From: Paraburkholderia edwinii | Lineage (GTDB): Bacteria; Pseudomonadota; Gammaproteobacteria; Burkholderiales; Burkholderiaceae | Direction of reading: 5' to 3' | DNA: 64,000 nucleotides | Assembly: GCF_019428685.1 (NCBI RefSeq) | Contig: NZ_CP080095.1 | Location: 4,526,001-4,590,000 of the forward strand | Shown here: positions 10,101 through 17,935 of the stretch, in pieces | Numbering within the stretch: the first letter of the stretch is position 1 | How the letters are laid out: each line of letters begins with the position of its first letter | Notes under the pieces: generated by a model | Told to the model about the DNA's origin: nothing | The model's database searches: none | Seen by the model: the letters and a program-made list of their open reading frames with translations, nothing else | Made by a program: the position numbers and the translations under genes

Positions 10101-10325
10101 CAGGTGGTCGAGGCCGCTCATCTGCTGCTCGATCACCTGCGTGACTGTGTTTTCAACGGTCTTCGCCGATGCGCCCGGATACGTCGCGCTGATCTGGATG
10201 GACGGCGGCGCGATGGTCGGGTACTGCGCGATGGGCAGCGTGAAAATCGACGCAAGCCCCGCCAGCATCAGCACGATGGCGATCACCCACGCAAAGATCG
10301 GGCGATCGATAAAAAACTTTGCCAT
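7101..10325 (-). CDS. bpeB: RND multidrug efflux inner-membrane transporter (HAE1, AcrB/MexB/BpeB type)
   Basis: A 1074-residue proton-driven drug antiporter of the inner membrane that works as a trimer with a fusion protein and an outer-membrane channel. The start [14 protein letters not shown] is characteristic. The proton-relay aspartates fall at Asp407-Asp408 in [13 protein letters not shown], at the same numbers as in E. coli AcrB. There are two large periplasmic loops (about 30-335 and 570-880) between two six-helix bundles. The C-terminal 40 residues are hydrophilic with several His and Gly. Gene order and the adjacent TetR gene match the BpeAB-OprB pump of Burkholderia pseudomallei, which exports macrolides, aminoglycosides and acyl-homoserine lactones; the substrates here are inferred. 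Confidence 0.95.
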   Translation of the reverse strand: MAKFFIDRPIFAWVIAIVLMLAGLASIFTLPIAQYPTIAPPSIQISATYPGASAKTVENTVTQVIEQQMSGLDHLLYLSSTSDDSGTATITLTFAAGTNPDIAQVQVQNKLQLATPLLPQVVQQLGTKVTKSSSSFLLVLAFVSQDGSMSKYDLANYVASHIQDPLSRIDGVGTVTLFGTQYAMRIWLDANKLTNYSLTPVDVQNAILAQNVQVAGGSLGGTPSIPGQVLQATITEASLLSTPEQFGDILLKVNQDGSQVRLKDVARIDLGGENYNFDTKYNGAPTAGFGIQLATGANALQTAKLVRQKIDQLAPYFPHGLVVKYPYDTTPFVRLSIEEVVKTLLEGIVLVFLVMYLFLQNLRATLIPTIAVPVVLLGTFAIMSVVGFSINVLSMFGLVLAIGLLVDDAIVVVENVERVMSEEGLSPRDATRKAMDQITGALIGVALVLSAVFVPVAFSGGSVGAIYRQFSLTIVAAMVLSVLVALILTPALCATILKPIPQGHHEEKKGFFGWFNRNFDKSRDRYHQGVHHVIKRSSRWLIIYLVVIVAVGMLFARLPKSFLPDEDQGTMFVLVQTPVGSTQETTARALKDVSDYLLNDEKAIVESTFTVNGFSFAGRGQNSGLVFVRMKDYAQRQHSDQKVQALVGRLFQHFSTYKTATVFPVNPPSIPELGTAAGFDFELQDRAGLGHEVLMQARNQLLGMAAKDPTLAQVRPNGLNDTPQFKVTIDREKALALGVTPATIDQTFSIAWASAYVNNFLDTDSRIKKVYVQADAPFRMTPDNLNDWYVRNTSGGMVPFSAFTTGKWIYGSPKLERYNGISSIEIQGQAAPGKSTGQAMAAMEALAKKLPAGIGYDWTGLSFQEIQSGSQAPILYGISILVVFLCLAALYESWSIPFSVIMVVPLGVLGALLAATLRGLENDVFFQVGLLTTVGLSAKNAILIVEFARELQQGQGMGPIEAALEAARLRLRPILMTSLAFILGVMPLAISNGAGSASQHAIGTGVIGGMLTATFLAIFMIPMFFVVIRGSFSGEKEDPDEALAHYNEHHPHDPSGGAPSGGADNGGGSGKEGH

Positions 10326-10343
10326 GTAACAGGCTCCCTGTTG

Positions 10344-10392
10344 TTACGTGCCCGGGTTACGCGCCCGGGTTTCGTGCCCAGTTACGCGCCCG
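10344..10392. repeat. 13-bp imperfect tandem repeat spanning the bpeA stop codon
   Basis: Four consecutive units are visible: TTACGTGCCCGGG (10344-10356), TTACGCGCCCGGG (10357-10369), TTTCGTGCCCAG (10370-10381) and TTACGCGCCCG (10382-10392). The last copy contains the bpeA stop (TTA on this strand, TAA in the gene). The array fills most of the 56-bp bpeA-bpeB gap and looks like duplication of the gene's 3' end. Confidence 0.75.
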
Positions 10393-11599
10393 ACGCGGCG
10401 GAGGCGCCCGATGCGGCTTGTGCGGCCGCGCCGGAAGCGGGGGTGGCGGGAAGCTGCGCGGCAACGGTCCTGACCTTGTTGCCCGGATGCACCTTGTCGA
10501 CGCCCTGCACGATCACGCGGTCGCCCGGCTGCAAGCCGTCTTCGACGACCCAGTTCGAGCCGTAAAGGCCCGAGGTGACGAGCGTGCGCAGTTCGACCTT
10601 GTCGTCCTTGCCGACGACGAGCGCGGTGGCCTGCCCCTTCTGGTCGTGTGTGACGCCGACTTGCGGCACGAGCAGCGCAGCGTCGTTGACGCCTTCCTGG
10701 ATGCGCGCGCGCACGAACATACCCGGCAGCAGCACGCGATCCTTGTTGTCGAAGATCGCGCGGATGGTGACCGAGCCGGTGGTCTGGTCGACCGTGACGT
10801 CGGTGAACTGCAGCTTGCCGGTTTCGCCGTACGGCCGGCCGTCTTCGAGCAGCAGCGTGACCTTGGCCGCGTTCGGACCGGTGGTTTTCAGACGGCCGGA
10901 CTGGATGTCGCGGCGCAGCTTCAGCCCCTGCAGGCTCGACTGCGTGAGGTCGACGTACATCGGGTCGAGCTGCTGGACGGTCGACATCAGCGTGGCCTGG
11001 CTTGCCTGCACGTAGGCGCCCGGCGTGACCTGCGAGATGCCGACGCGACCCGTGACCGGCGACACGACGTCCGTATAGCCGAGGTTGATCTGCGCGGTAT
11101 CGACCGACGCCTTGCCCGCGGCGACGTCCGCCGCCGCCTGGCCTTCCGAGGCGACCGCGTTGTCGTAGTCCTGCTTGCTGACCGCGTTCGCGGCGACCAG
11201 CACCTTGTAGCGGTTGGCCTGCGCCGTGGTCGTGGCGAGATTCGCCTGCGCTTTCGCGAGCGCGGCTTTCGCATTGTTCAGCGCCGCGATGTACGGCGCC
11301 GGATCGATCTTGTACAGCCGTTGACCGGCCTTGACTTCGCTGCCTTCGACGAACTCGCGCCGCAGCACGATGCCGTCGACCCGCGCGCGCACCTGCGCGA
11401 CGAGGTACGCGCTCGTGCGGCCCGGCAGTTCGGTGATCACGGGCACCGGCGTCGGCTGGACGGTGACGATGCCGACTTCGGGGTCTTGCGGCGGAGGAGC
11501 TGATTGTTTTGGTCCGCAGGCCGCCAGCAGCACGGCAAGCGCCGCGGCAGGAAGCAGGCTGAACGAAGCCCAGCGGATAGTTACCCGTTTGACGCGCAT
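10382..11599 (-). CDS. bpeA: RND efflux periplasmic adaptor lipoprotein (membrane fusion protein)
   Basis: The adaptor that links the inner-membrane transporter to the outer-membrane channel. The 405-residue protein has a lipoprotein signal ending LLAAC (Cys28), a lipoyl half-motif around 65-100, and an alpha-hairpin of about 100-160 rich in Ala, Lys and Gln. The second lipoyl half and beta-barrel follow (from about 165), then an Ala/Ser/Gly tail. The ATG at 11599 has AGAGGT nearby and precedes the signal directly; the frame is open 17 codons upstream. First gene of the pump operon, transcribed from the promoter at about 11953-11982 after an unusually long leader. Confidence 0.94.
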   Translation of the reverse strand: MRVKRVTIRWASFSLLPAAALAVLLAACGPKQSAPPPQDPEVGIVTVQPTPVPVITELPGRTSAYLVAQVRARVDGIVLRREFVEGSEVKAGQRLYKIDPAPYIAALNNAKAALAKAQANLATTTAQANRYKVLVAANAVSKQDYDNAVASEGQAAADVAAGKASVDTAQINLGYTDVVSPVTGRVGISQVTPGAYVQASQATLMSTVQQLDPMYVDLTQSSLQGLKLRRDIQSGRLKTTGPNAAKVTLLLEDGRPYGETGKLQFTDVTVDQTTGSVTIRAIFDNKDRVLLPGMFVRARIQEGVNDAALLVPQVGVTHDQKGQATALVVGKDDKVELRTLVTSGLYGSNWVVEDGLQPGDRVIVQGVDKVHPGNKVRTVAAQLPATPASGAAAQAASGASAASGA

Positions 11600-11952
11600 G
11601 GAGCGACCTCTGTCAGAGACTGAGAAGAAAAAAATGCGCGCCGCTGCCACGCTGCCAGGTGTGGTTTCCGGGTGAAGACGGCAGGATCACGGCGCAGGAT
11701 CGAGCGGGATCACGAGGATCGGGCAGGACCAGACGGCGGGATCGCGACGGCGCGCACGGGCGTCTTGCGACGCCCGCGACCGGAAGCCCATGGATGCGAT
11801 TGCTGCGGGAGCACCACTCTTCGAATTGCGCCGAACCGGGAAATGCCGCCCCGCGCGGCCCCGTCAGAAAGGCGGCGCAAAGGTAATTGAAAGAATCAAT
11901 GACGGAACTTAACCGGTCGGGTGAGCTGGGTCATCCGATCGTTTAGGGTGCT

Positions 11953-11982
11953 ATTATAGATACGTTCACGAATGCATGTAAA
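11953..11982 (-). promoter_or_regulatory. Sigma-70 promoter of bpeAB-oprB
   Basis: On the minus strand TTTACA (-35, 11977-11982) is followed after 18 bp by a perfect TATAAT (-10, 11953-11958). Transcription should begin near 11946, about 345 nt before the bpeA start codon. The spacer is occupied by the repressor operator. Confidence 0.75.
11961..11980. promoter_or_regulatory. AcrR/BpeR-type operator within the pump promoter
   Basis: The reverse complement of TACGTTCACGAATGCATGTA matches 17 of 20 positions of the AcrR operator half-region TACATACATTTGTGAATGTA as I remember it. It covers the spacer and touches the -35 of the pump promoter, so the bound TetR protein should block RNA polymerase. 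It may also control the divergent repressor gene. Confidence 0.7.
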
Positions 11983-12112
11983 AGTTTGTTCGTAATGCAC
12001 TGACGCGTGTCCACGCAAAAGCAATTTCCGTGAGAACGACTACACGAGATGATCTTTATCATCGACGTTTAAAAACCTCAGGGAAATCCAGCAATACAGG
12101 CAGGTCTGAAGA

Positions 12113-12778
12113 ATGGTCCGACGAACCAAGGAAGAAGCACTGGAAACACGAAGCCGCATTCTCGATGCGGCCGAACAGGTGTTCTTCGAGAAGGGGGTTT
12201 CTCGCACTTCCCTGTCAGATATCGCACAGGCCGCGGGCGTCACGCGCGGCGCGATCTACTGGCATTTCGAAAACAAAGGCGATCTCTTCACCGAGATGTT
12301 CGATCGTGTACTGATGCCGCTCGACGAACTGAAGGCGGCGTCGCTCGATCCGCAGGAGCCGGATCCGCTCGGCAAGCTCATCGACATCCTGACCACCGTG
12401 TTGCGCAACACCGCGGTCGATCCACGGCAACGCCGCGTGTTCGACATCCTGTTTCTGAAGTGCGAGTTCGTCGAAGAGATGGGGCCGGTCATGGCGCGCC
12501 ATCAGAACGATATGCGCGAAGGGATGGCGAACATCGAGGGTGGGTTGCGCAATGCGGTGTCGAAGGGTCAGTTGCCGGCGGACCTCAATACGACGCGCGC
12601 CGCGTCGATCCTGCATTCGTTCGTGAGCGGCGCACTGCGCGACATGCTGTTCCTGCCGTGCTCGGTCGACTTCGGCAAGCACGCGCGGGAGATGGTCGAG
12701 GCCGTGATCGACATGCTGCGATACAGCCCGACGCTGAGAGTCGGCCCCGGTGAAAAGCCGACGGAGCCGCCGGTATGA
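12113..12778 (+). CDS. bpeR: TetR/AcrR-family repressor of the RND pump
   Basis: A 221-residue cytoplasmic transcriptional repressor that releases DNA when it binds a pump substrate. The N-terminal helix-turn-helix is classic (ILDAAEQVFFEKG at about 16-28, SDIAQAAGVTRGAIYWHF at about 35-52). The remaining helical part is the AcrR/TtgR-type ligand and dimer domain (TetR_C_2-like). It is divergent from bpeAB-oprB and faces an AcrR-like operator, so its target is almost certainly that operon and probably itself. The ATG at 12113 begins the standard MVRRTKEEA start. A convergent gene ends 18 bp downstream. Confidence 0.93.
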   Translation: MVRRTKEEALETRSRILDAAEQVFFEKGVSRTSLSDIAQAAGVTRGAIYWHFENKGDLFTEMFDRVLMPLDELKAASLDPQEPDPLGKLIDILTTVLRNTAVDPRQRRVFDILFLKCEFVEEMGPVMARHQNDMREGMANIEGGLRNAVSKGQLPADLNTTRAASILHSFVSGALRDMLFLPCSVDFGKHAREMVEAVIDMLRYSPTLRVGPGEKPTEPPV

Positions 12779-12796
12779 ACCGCGGCGCGAGAGCGC

Positions 12797-13531
12797 CTAG
12801 CTACCGCTGAACCAGCGCGCCACGTAGAGAAGCAACGCGACGAAGAAAATCATCGCGGCCCATGCCCAGTGCGGCACGGCATGCGGCGTGTGATCGTGAT
12901 GCGCGCGCGCGGCGAAGGTCGAATGCATTGCGCGGCCGGTCAGCGCGCTGCCATGGTCGTGCCGCGCCCGGCGCGCGACGCCGGCAAGACTGATCGGCCG
13001 CAGAAACACATGCTGGCGCCGCGGCTGCGTGCCGCGCGACTGGTTCGGCCCCTGCCCGTGCTTGGCCTGTACGACCGCGCAGAATTCCGTGAAGAAATCG
13101 TCGGCGAGTTCGTGCAACGCGTTTTCGATCTGGCGCGCCGGCAATTCGGCAAGCGGCCCCGTCGACGTCGCCCAGACCGAGTAGTCAATGCGCGTGCTCG
13201 GCTCCTTGTCGGATGCGCCGTCGTCCGAGCGCAGCGCGACGTCGATCTGGCCACGCAGCGAACCCACCCCGCCCGCGCGCGCCTTGAAGTTCAGCGTGCG
13301 GTGCGGCTTGTCGGCTGCCGTGCCGTTGTCGCTCGCAACGTGAGCGCGCACTTCGTAGTGCGCACGTAATGGCCCAAGCGGCACGGTCAGCGTCAGCGCG
13401 TATTCGCCGCCCGCGAGACGCGTGAACGACTCGCAGTTGTCGAGACTCGCGCGCAGCAACGCGAGATCCTGCATCGCGTCCCAGACTTCAGACTGTGCAA
13501 GCGGAATTCTTAGCGCGTTCGTTAGTTCCAT
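12797..13531 (-). CDS. SRPBCC/CoxG-family protein with a C-terminal membrane anchor
   Basis: A 244-residue protein. Residues 1-150 have the pattern of the CoxG (carbon monoxide dehydrogenase subunit G) branch of the START/SRPBCC fold: an initial strand MELTNALRIPLAQSEVWDAM, a central hydrophobic cavity region, and a C-terminal amphipathic helix (ENALHELADDFF). A basic, His-rich linker follows, then one membrane helix near the end (WAAMIFFVALLLYVARW). This resembles CoxG proteins anchored to the inner membrane, but no molybdenum hydroxylase genes are nearby, so the partner is unknown. It lies 32 bp downstream of the DUF427 gene on the same strand and is probably cotranscribed. Confidence 0.75.
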   Translation of the reverse strand: MELTNALRIPLAQSEVWDAMQDLALLRASLDNCESFTRLAGGEYALTLTVPLGPLRAHYEVRAHVASDNGTAADKPHRTLNFKARAGGVGSLRGQIDVALRSDDGASDKEPSTRIDYSVWATSTGPLAELPARQIENALHELADDFFTEFCAVVQAKHGQGPNQSRGTQPRRQHVFLRPISLAGVARRARHDHGSALTGRAMHSTFAARAHHDHTPHAVPHWAWAAMIFFVALLLYVARWFSGS

Positions 13532-13563
13532 GGCCGCCTCCCGATAAGCTCGTCACCGCGGGA

Positions 13564-14019
13564 TCAGGATGTCTGATCGATGCGGTCGACGCGCGACGCG
13601 TAAAACGCCAGATAGCCTTTGATATCTTCGGCTCCGTTGATCGGGGCCTCGTAACTCCATGCGGCGTTTTCCACGATTCCGTCCTCAGTGCGCAAATGAA
13701 AATACGATGCGTCACCTTTGTGCGGACATCGGGACGTGTGATTCGAACGTTCGAGGCGCGCCATGTTGACGTCGGCGCGCGGGAAGTAGAAGGTGTCCGG
13801 CGCGCCGGATTCGGCGACCGTCAGTGCAGCCTGGGTATCGGCGAAGGTGACGCCTTGATGGATCACCCGAACCCGGTGCGGATTGCGCGAGATGTTGACC
13901 AGCGGCCCGCACGACGCGGCACCATGCGGAGCCGGCTCGCCGGCCGCGCCATTGCGCGCGCCGCCGCGCTGCTGCGTGGCGTCGCGGCCCTGGCCGCCGT
14001 TGGTCGGAACACCGCTCAT
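13564..14019 (-). CDS. DUF427 domain-containing protein
   Basis: A 151-residue cytoplasmic protein with the DUF427 pattern. HRVRVIHQGVTFADT is followed by the conserved FYFPRADVNM. The Cys/His-containing CPHKGDASYFHL comes next, and the C-terminus is YLAFYASRVDRI. The family is widespread and of unknown function. The start ATG at 14019 has a weak GGAG at -13; the frame is open 47 codons further upstream but that part is low-complexity. Residues 1-38 are Gly/Ala/Gln-rich linker. First gene of a likely two-gene operon with the CoxG-like gene. Confidence 0.85.
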   Translation of the reverse strand: MSGVPTNGGQGRDATQQRGGARNGAAGEPAPHGAASCGPLVNISRNPHRVRVIHQGVTFADTQAALTVAESGAPDTFYFPRADVNMARLERSNHTSRCPHKGDASYFHLRTEDGIVENAAWSYEAPINGAEDIKGYLAFYASRVDRIDQTS

Positions 14020-14322
14020 GTCACCCGCTCCGGATTGAATCTGATCTCGCTTGCCGCTGCGGCTGCTCTCACTGCTGCGGCGTAATAAGGCAACGCCCAG
14101 TGCAGTTGCAGCAAGTCGCGGACCTTTCACGCAACACACGTCTGCAAAGCAAAAAGCCACGGACCGCAGGCCCGTGGCTCAATTATCGATCAAACCGTCG
14201 CCGGTTGCGCGCGTTCCCGCACACTAGCAACAATTCGCTTCAGTTCGCTTGCATCGGTGCTTGCATCCTGTTTTCAACCGTCGACTGGCGCCTGACAGCC
14301 ACGCAGGCGCCGCGCGCTTTGC
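14020..14322. other. Intergenic region, contains one terminator
   Basis: About 300 bp between the DUF427 gene and the upstream small secreted protein gene, both on the minus strand. Apart from the terminator at 14156-14178 I see nothing. Confidence 0.5.
14156..14178 (-). terminator. Rho-independent terminator after the 14323 gene
   Basis: A seven-base stem GCCACGG (14156-14162) pairs with CCGTGGC (14172-14178). On the minus strand it is followed directly by TTTTTGC. It separates the secreted-protein gene from the DUF427 operon. Confidence 0.8.
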
Positions 14323-14835
14323 TTACTGGCTTCGCCAGTAGAAAGCCGCCTTGGCGGTGCCCTTCGCCGGCACGGTGACGGTCTTCGTCTGCGCGTCGTC
14401 TTTATACGACGCCTGCACTGTGTAACGCCCCGGGCGCAATTTGACGAGCATATATGGGCCGCGCGACGTCGTATCGAGCACGTCGCCGCTATGCGCGTCG
14501 GAGATCTTCACGCGGACGTCGGCCAGATAGTCGGAACCCGGGCCGGTAAAGCGCAGCGATAGTGGCCAGCTATGCTCTGCCGAGCGCAGCGCGTGCGATT
14601 CGTCGAGGCCGACGCCGCCCGAGGTGAACGACACGTCGCCTTGCTGCTGGATCTGCGGCAGCCCGCCGCCGTTGACGTTGCCGGCGCTCGTGTTGTCCGT
14701 CGTGGTGCCGCCAGTGACACCGCTTGCATTCTGCGCAAATGCGCTCGAGACCAACCCTGCAGACAATGCCGTCGCGGCAACCACGGACGCGACTGCGGCC
14801 ATGCGACGATGAAAATGGCGCGGAGAATGCTTCAT
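14323..14835 (-). CDS. Small exported protein with a carboxypeptidase-regulatory-like fold
   Basis: A 170-residue exported protein. The N-terminus has a signal peptide (basic MKHSPRHFHRR, a hydrophobic core, and a cut after SSAFA near residue 34). A Gly/Asn/Thr-rich linker follows to about 75. The C-terminal 80 residues (SLRFTGPGSDYLADVRVKI, GPYMLVKLRPGRYTVQASY, TVTVPAKGTAKAAFYW) have the beta-sandwich pattern of carboxypeptidase-regulatory-like domains. The role is unknown; these domains usually mediate protein contacts in the envelope. Monocistronic, with its own terminator. It lies between the terminator and htrA. Confidence 0.75.
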   Translation of the reverse strand: MKHSPRHFHRRMAAVASVVAATALSAGLVSSAFAQNASGVTGGTTTDNTSAGNVNGGGLPQIQQQGDVSFTSGGVGLDESHALRSAEHSWPLSLRFTGPGSDYLADVRVKISDAHSGDVLDTTSRGPYMLVKLRPGRYTVQASYKDDAQTKTVTVPAKGTAKAAFYWRSQ

Positions 14836-14997
14836 TGGTCAGCTCCTTTTTCGGGCTTCCCCGAACAGTGGAAATCTAACCAGAGCAGCAAATGGCATAC
14901 CCGCTTGCCGCTCCTTTTTACCGATCGGCGGGCCGCCGGACACGCGCTGGACCTGCGTGCCCGACAGCGGCGCACCCCCGCCGATCCGCTCGCCCGA

Positions 14998-16515
14998 TCA
15001 GCCGAGATCGACCGGCACGAAGATTTGCGCGTTGTCGCGCTGGATCAGCAGCGCCAGGCTGTTACCGGCTTGCGACACCGCCTGCTTCAGCTGGTCGACG
15101 TTCGACACCGGACGGCCGTTCACCGCGAGGATCACGTCGCCGGGCTGGATGCCGGCGCTGGCCGCCGCGCCACCCGCCTGCTGCACGAGCAAGCCATGCG
15201 TAATCGACTCACCGCTCTTCTCCTGCGGCGTGAGCGGACGCACTGCGACGCCGAGACGCCCTTGCACCTGCGACGACGACTCATCGTTCGACGCGACCTT
15301 CGTATCCGACAGCGAGCCGATCGTCACCTTGATGTCCTTCGACGCCTTGTCGCGCCACACCGTCACGTCCGCGCTCGTGCCGGGCTTCAGGTTCGCGATC
15401 TGCGCCGGCAGATCCGACGAGTCGGTAACCGGTGAGCCGTTGACCGCGGTAATCACGTCGCCGGGCTGCAGACCGGCCTTCGCCGCCGGGCCGTCCTTGT
15501 CGACCGAGCTGACGAGCGCGCCTTGCGGTTGCTTCATTCCGAACGAATCGGCGAGCGTCTGATTCATGCCCTGCACCGCGACACCGAGTCGACCACGGCT
15601 CACATGGCCGGTCTTCACGAGATCGTCCTTGACCTTCATCGCCTCGTTGATCGGGATTGCGAACGAAAGACCCTGGAAGCCGCCCGTCTGCGAGTAGATC
15701 ATCGAGTTGATGCCGATCACTTCGCCTTGCAGATTGAAAAGCGGGCCGCCCGAGTTACCCGGGTTCACCGGCACATCGGTCTGGATAAACGGCGTGTAGT
15801 TCTCGTTCGGCAGCGAGCGCGATTTTGCGCTGATGATGCCCGACGTCACCGTGTTCTCGAAGCCGTACGGCGAACCGATCGCGACGACCCACTGGCCGAC
15901 CTTGCTTGCGCGCGGGTCGCCGATCTTGACGGTCGGCAGATCCTTCGCATCGATCTTCAGCACCGCGACGTCCGACTGCTTGTCCGCGCCGACGACCTTC
16001 GCGTGATATTCGCGCTTGTCGGTCAGCTTCACGGTCACCACGTTCGCGCCATCGACCACGTGCGCGTTGGTCAGGATGTAGCCGTCGCTGCTGATGATGA
16101 AACCCGAACCGAGGCTCGAGCTCGGCGTATCGGGCGAGTCGCCGCCGTCGTCGCCGCCGGGGCCTTGCATGCCCGGCACATTGCCGAAGAAGTGCTTGTA
16201 GAACTGGTAGAACGGATCGCTCGGATCGATCGGCAGCTGGTTACCACCGCCGCTGCCGCCACCACGCAATGCGGTACGCTTCACGACATGCTTCGCGCTG
16301 ATATTGACCACCGCGGGCCCGTACGTTTCGACGAGGCCGGAGAAATCGGGAATACCGGTTTTGGCGGCCGCTTCGGCCGGCATCATCGCGGCGGCCTGGG
16401 CCGGCTGAATGACCTGAGGCGCCTGCATATTGTGGCGCCCGGCCACATAGCCCGCGGACAGCGCAACCGCGACAGCCACGGCAACCGCACTGCGGGAAAG
16501 CATTTTGACGTTCAT
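14998..16515 (-). CDS. Periplasmic serine protease, HtrA/DegP/MucD family
   Basis: A 505-residue quality-control protease of the periplasm that degrades misfolded envelope proteins. A signal peptide or N-terminal anchor covers residues 1-26. The trypsin-like domain has His152 (TNAHVVDG), Asp182 (SDVAVLKI) and Ser255 (PGNSGGPL). Two PDZ domains follow (about 295-385 and 410-500), the DegP/DegQ/MucD layout. A Gly/Asp-rich loop lies at 85-135. Just upstream is a direct-repeat response-regulator box, and upstream of that a two-component system, so envelope stress sensing probably controls it. Confidence 0.93.
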   Translation of the reverse strand: MNVKMLSRSAVAVAVAVALSAGYVAGRHNMQAPQVIQPAQAAAMMPAEAAAKTGIPDFSGLVETYGPAVVNISAKHVVKRTALRGGGSGGGNQLPIDPSDPFYQFYKHFFGNVPGMQGPGGDDGGDSPDTPSSSLGSGFIISSDGYILTNAHVVDGANVVTVKLTDKREYHAKVVGADKQSDVAVLKIDAKDLPTVKIGDPRASKVGQWVVAIGSPYGFENTVTSGIISAKSRSLPNENYTPFIQTDVPVNPGNSGGPLFNLQGEVIGINSMIYSQTGGFQGLSFAIPINEAMKVKDDLVKTGHVSRGRLGVAVQGMNQTLADSFGMKQPQGALVSSVDKDGPAAKAGLQPGDVITAVNGSPVTDSSDLPAQIANLKPGTSADVTVWRDKASKDIKVTIGSLSDTKVASNDESSSQVQGRLGVAVRPLTPQEKSGESITHGLLVQQAGGAAASAGIQPGDVILAVNGRPVSNVDQLKQAVSQAGNSLALLIQRDNAQIFVPVDLG

Positions 16516-16574
16516 CGTTCTTACTCCAGACAGGGAGAATGATTTCTCGATGTGTCGCAGAGTAAGCGGTGTCT

Positions 16575-16591
16575 CTTAAAACAATCTTAAA
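16575..16591 (-). promoter_or_regulatory. PmrA/QseB-type response-regulator box upstream of htrA
   Basis: On the minus strand the direct repeat TTTAAG-ATTGT-TTTAAG has an 11-bp period. This is the YTTAAG-N5-YTTAAG arrangement bound by PmrA-like OmpR-family regulators. It lies about 60 bp before the htrA start codon and just downstream of the two-component genes that could bind it. Confidence 0.65.
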
Positions 16592-16629
16592 CAGACTGTT
16601 TCGGAAAATCGCCGTAAAACAAGGCGCTT

Positions 16630-17931
16630 TTAAAACGTCACCGTGACGAGCAGCCCGCCCGCTTTCGAGTCGCCGAGTGTGACGACTGCGTGATGCTGAA
16701 GCGCGATGCGCCGCACGATCGCAAGACCGAGACCGCTGCCTGCGATGTCGGTGCGCACGCGATTCGCGCCTTCTCCCACGCGATAAAAACGATCGAATAC
16801 GCGCGTGCGTTCTTCAAGCGGAATGCCCGGTCCGCTATCCCCGATCTTGACGACCGGATGTCCGTCTTTCATGAATACGCAAACATCGACGCGTCCGCCG
16901 CTCGGCGTGTATTTCGTTGCGTTGTCGATCAGGTTGTTGAAGAGCACGCGCAGCGCTTCAGGGTCGCCGCGCACATGCGCGGTTTCGTTGCGCTCGATGC
17001 CGAGATCGACGCCGCGCTTGCCGGCAAGCGGCGTGTAAGCCATCACGCAATCGTGCAATAGCGCATCGAGATCGACCGGCTTCGCCGCTTCGCGGCCATC
17101 CGGTTCCGCGCGCGCGAGTGCGAGCAGCTGTTCGGCAAGGCGCGTCGCGCGCGTGACGCCCGCCTGCAGATCGACGAGCGCTTCGCTGCGCTCGGCATCG
17201 TCGTGGGCGCGCGCGACGAGTTGCGCCTGGATCTGCACGGCCGCAAGCGGCGTGCGCAATTCGTGCGCGGCATCGGCGACGAACGCCTTTTGTGTATCGA
17301 GCGCGGCGGCAAGCCGTTCGAGCAGCCCGTTCAAAGCGCGCACGAGCGGCCGCACTTCGAGCGGCAGACGCGCATCGGGTAATGGATCGAGCGCTTCGGG
17401 GTGACGGGTATCGAGCGCGCCCGTCACGCGGCGCAACGGCGCGAGCCCACGGCCGACCACGGCCCACACGGCAACACCGAGCAGCGGCAGCAGCACGATC
17501 AGCGGCCATAGCGTGCGCAGCGCGACGTTGGCCGCGAGCCGGTTGCGCACCGACAGCGGCTGCGCCAGCTGCACCACGTTGTCGCCGACAATCGCGCCGT
17601 ACACACGCCAGTCGCCGCGCTCGGTGCGCTCGGTCGAGAAGCCGAGTTCGGCGCGCGGCGCGAGCGGCGCGCGCGGATGCGAGTAATACATCAGCACGCC
17701 ATTGCGATTCCAGATTTGCAGCACGATGCCTTCGTCGCCGGTATCGCGCGAACTCAGAATCTGCGAGAACGGTTCGGCGGGCAGCGCCGCCGCGATCTCC
17801 TGCAATTGATAGTCGAACAGTTCGTTCGCTTCGGCGAGTGCCTGACGGTAAATGAGCCAGCCCGCGATGCCGACGCCGAGCAGCACGATTGCAAGCAGCC
17901 AGAACAACAATTGACGGCGAATCGAACGCAT
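16630..17931 (-). CDS. Sensor histidine kinase, QseC/PmrB-like
   Basis: A 433-residue inner-membrane sensor. TM1 is at about 8-28, a periplasmic sensor of about 110 residues follows, and TM2 is at about 140-160. A HAMP-like linker leads to the HisKA phosphoacceptor in FVADAAHELRTP (His223). The HATPase domain shows NLIDNATKY, GDSGPGIP and GSGLGLAIV. The domain order and the QMEI-like periplasmic part fit the QseC/PmrB/TctE branch; the signal is unknown. It starts 4 bp after the response-regulator stop, so the pair is an operon. It phosphorylates the regulator encoded at 17936. Confidence 0.92.
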   Translation of the reverse strand: MRSIRRQLLFWLLAIVLLGVGIAGWLIYRQALAEANELFDYQLQEIAAALPAEPFSQILSSRDTGDEGIVLQIWNRNGVLMYYSHPRAPLAPRAELGFSTERTERGDWRVYGAIVGDNVVQLAQPLSVRNRLAANVALRTLWPLIVLLPLLGVAVWAVVGRGLAPLRRVTGALDTRHPEALDPLPDARLPLEVRPLVRALNGLLERLAAALDTQKAFVADAAHELRTPLAAVQIQAQLVARAHDDAERSEALVDLQAGVTRATRLAEQLLALARAEPDGREAAKPVDLDALLHDCVMAYTPLAGKRGVDLGIERNETAHVRGDPEALRVLFNNLIDNATKYTPSGGRVDVCVFMKDGHPVVKIGDSGPGIPLEERTRVFDRFYRVGEGANRVRTDIAGSGLGLAIVRRIALQHHAVVTLGDSKAGGLLVTVTF

Positions 17932-17935
17932 CGTG

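Larger units (their letters stand above)
11600..12112. other. Divergent control region of the efflux operon and its repressor gene
   Basis: The 513-bp region between bpeA and the TetR gene. The promoter and operator lie near the repressor gene (listed separately), leaving about 345 bp of transcribed bpeA leader. Short frames in the leader look like chance. No leader peptide with a good ribosome site is evident. Confidence 0.55.

Noticed and set aside
8730..10565. A 611-codon plus-strand open frame opposite bpeB
   Set aside because: It is the mirror of a perfectly conserved RND transporter gene; its product is Arg/His-rich without any domain, as expected for antisense frames in GC-rich DNA.
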